A stretch of 6,835 nt of DNA, from the NCBI GenBank assembly GCA_025934595.1, contig JAICXU010000172.1, forward strand, positions 1 through 6,835, in the 5' to 3' direction. Both the position numbers and the translations under genes were made by a program. Source of the DNA: Polyangiaceae bacterium. GTDB taxonomy: Bacteria; Myxococcota_A; Polyangia; Polyangiales; Polyangiaceae. The notes beneath the pieces were generated by a model that had not been told where the DNA came from, ran no database searches, and worked only from the letters and a program-made list of their open reading frames with translations. Position 1 is the first letter of the stretch, and every line of letters begins with the position of its first letter. Positions 6,705 through 6,835 of the stretch are shown here, in pieces.

Positions 6705-6715
6705 TTTTGTCGTCT

Positions 6716-6835
6716 TGCGGACTGTGGGCTCGCGGTAGCGAGCCGATCCTCCAGCGATCTTGGAACCGCGTTTTGCGAAGCAAAACGCTTTGCGTAAGCA
6801 ACGACGGGGAGGCTCATTTTGCGAAGCAAAATGAG
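6716..6835 (-). repeat. Right arm of the inverted-repeat element
   Basis: This is the inverted copy of 6525-6643. Hairpin C: GGCTCGC (6727-6733), loop GGTA, GCGAGCC (6738-6744). Hairpin B: GCGTTTTGC (6768-6776), loop GAA, GCAAAACGC (6780-6788). Hairpin A: CTCATTTTGC (6813-6822), loop GAA, GCAAAATGAG (6826-6835). Compared with the left arm, hairpin A has a swapped base pair and hairpin C a loop longer by one base, while all stems stay perfect. The last base of hairpin A is the last base of the window. Confidence 0.85.

Larger units (their letters stand above)
6525..6835. repeat. 311-nt inverted-repeat element with nested hairpins (MITE/REPIN-like, unclassified)
   Basis: Two inverted arms, 6525-6643 (119 nt) and 6716-6835 (120 nt), enclose a 72-nt spacer. 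By hand alignment they match at 109 of 120 columns with one gap; one block of 45 nt is identical (6548-6592 against 6768-6812). Each arm holds three perfect hairpins in the same order from the outside: A (6525-6547 / 6813-6835), B (6572-6592 / 6768-6788) and C (6616-6632 / 6727-6744). No transposase or other gene is inside. Known families with comparable layout are MITEs, REPINs mobilised by RAYT transposases, and IS200/IS605-type ends. Each arm also reads GGAGG directly before hairpin A going outward, similar in form to the tetranucleotide preceding REP hairpins. Assignment to any of these is inference. The right end coincides with the window edge, so the element could continue. Confidence 0.85.

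Noticed and set aside
6526..6829. 88- to 91-codon minus-strand frames through the inverted repeat
   Set aside because: They run straight through palindromic hairpins, so similar peptide pieces appear at both ends; this looks like translated repeat, not a protein.
6525..6835. CRISPR array or direct-repeat array
   Set aside because: The repeats are inverted, present twice, and not regularly spaced with unique spacers.
6525..6835. Intrinsic terminator
   Set aside because: The hairpins lack a following T-run and the structure is far longer and more complex than a terminator.

Overview
High-GC DNA with strong G/C bias at third codon positions. It carries a tandem-fused UvrA, small lipoproteins with LPGC/VVAC lipoboxes, and a secreted protein with an Asp-rich 'DTDG/DEDFDG' tract. 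This mix fits a Gram-negative of the Myxococcota (former Deltaproteobacteria), perhaps the Polyangia. That placement is inference; no rRNA or taxonomic marker is present.

Layout. (1) 2-3622 (+): the 3' two-thirds of a double-length UvrA-like excinuclease subunit, open at the left edge. Three complete ABC modules are visible (C-half of copy 1, N-half and C-half of copy 2), and the first N-half must lie upstream. (2) 3632-5017 (+): an NAD(P)-dependent aldehyde dehydrogenase, 9 nt behind uvrA and probably cotranscribed. (3) 5279-6253 and 5014-5244 (-): a two-gene lipoprotein operon. The 324-aa lipoprotein is transcribed first, then a 76-aa Cys-rich lipoprotein 34 nt later. This operon converges on the dehydrogenase gene, and the two stop codons overlap in one CTAG palindrome. 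(4) 6254-6524: a gene-free region with several small dyads, holding the presumed promoter of the lipoprotein operon. (5) 6525-6835: a 311-nt inverted-repeat element with arms of 119 and 120 nt, about 91% identical, around a 72-nt spacer. Each arm carries three nested perfect hairpins.

How it works together. UvrA belongs to nucleotide excision repair. The dehydrogenase oxidises an unknown aldehyde and has no obvious link to repair beyond position. The two lipoproteins are probably envelope-anchored partners or co-regulated surface proteins of unknown role.

The most interesting object is the terminal inverted-repeat element. Its outermost hairpin differs between the arms by a compensatory base-pair swap, and every arm hairpin has a G...A loop on the strand reading outward, including the GCGAAGC mini-hairpin. 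This suggests selection on a folded single strand (DNA or RNA). The window ends exactly at the last base of the right terminal hairpin, so this may be a contig edge at a dispersed repeat.
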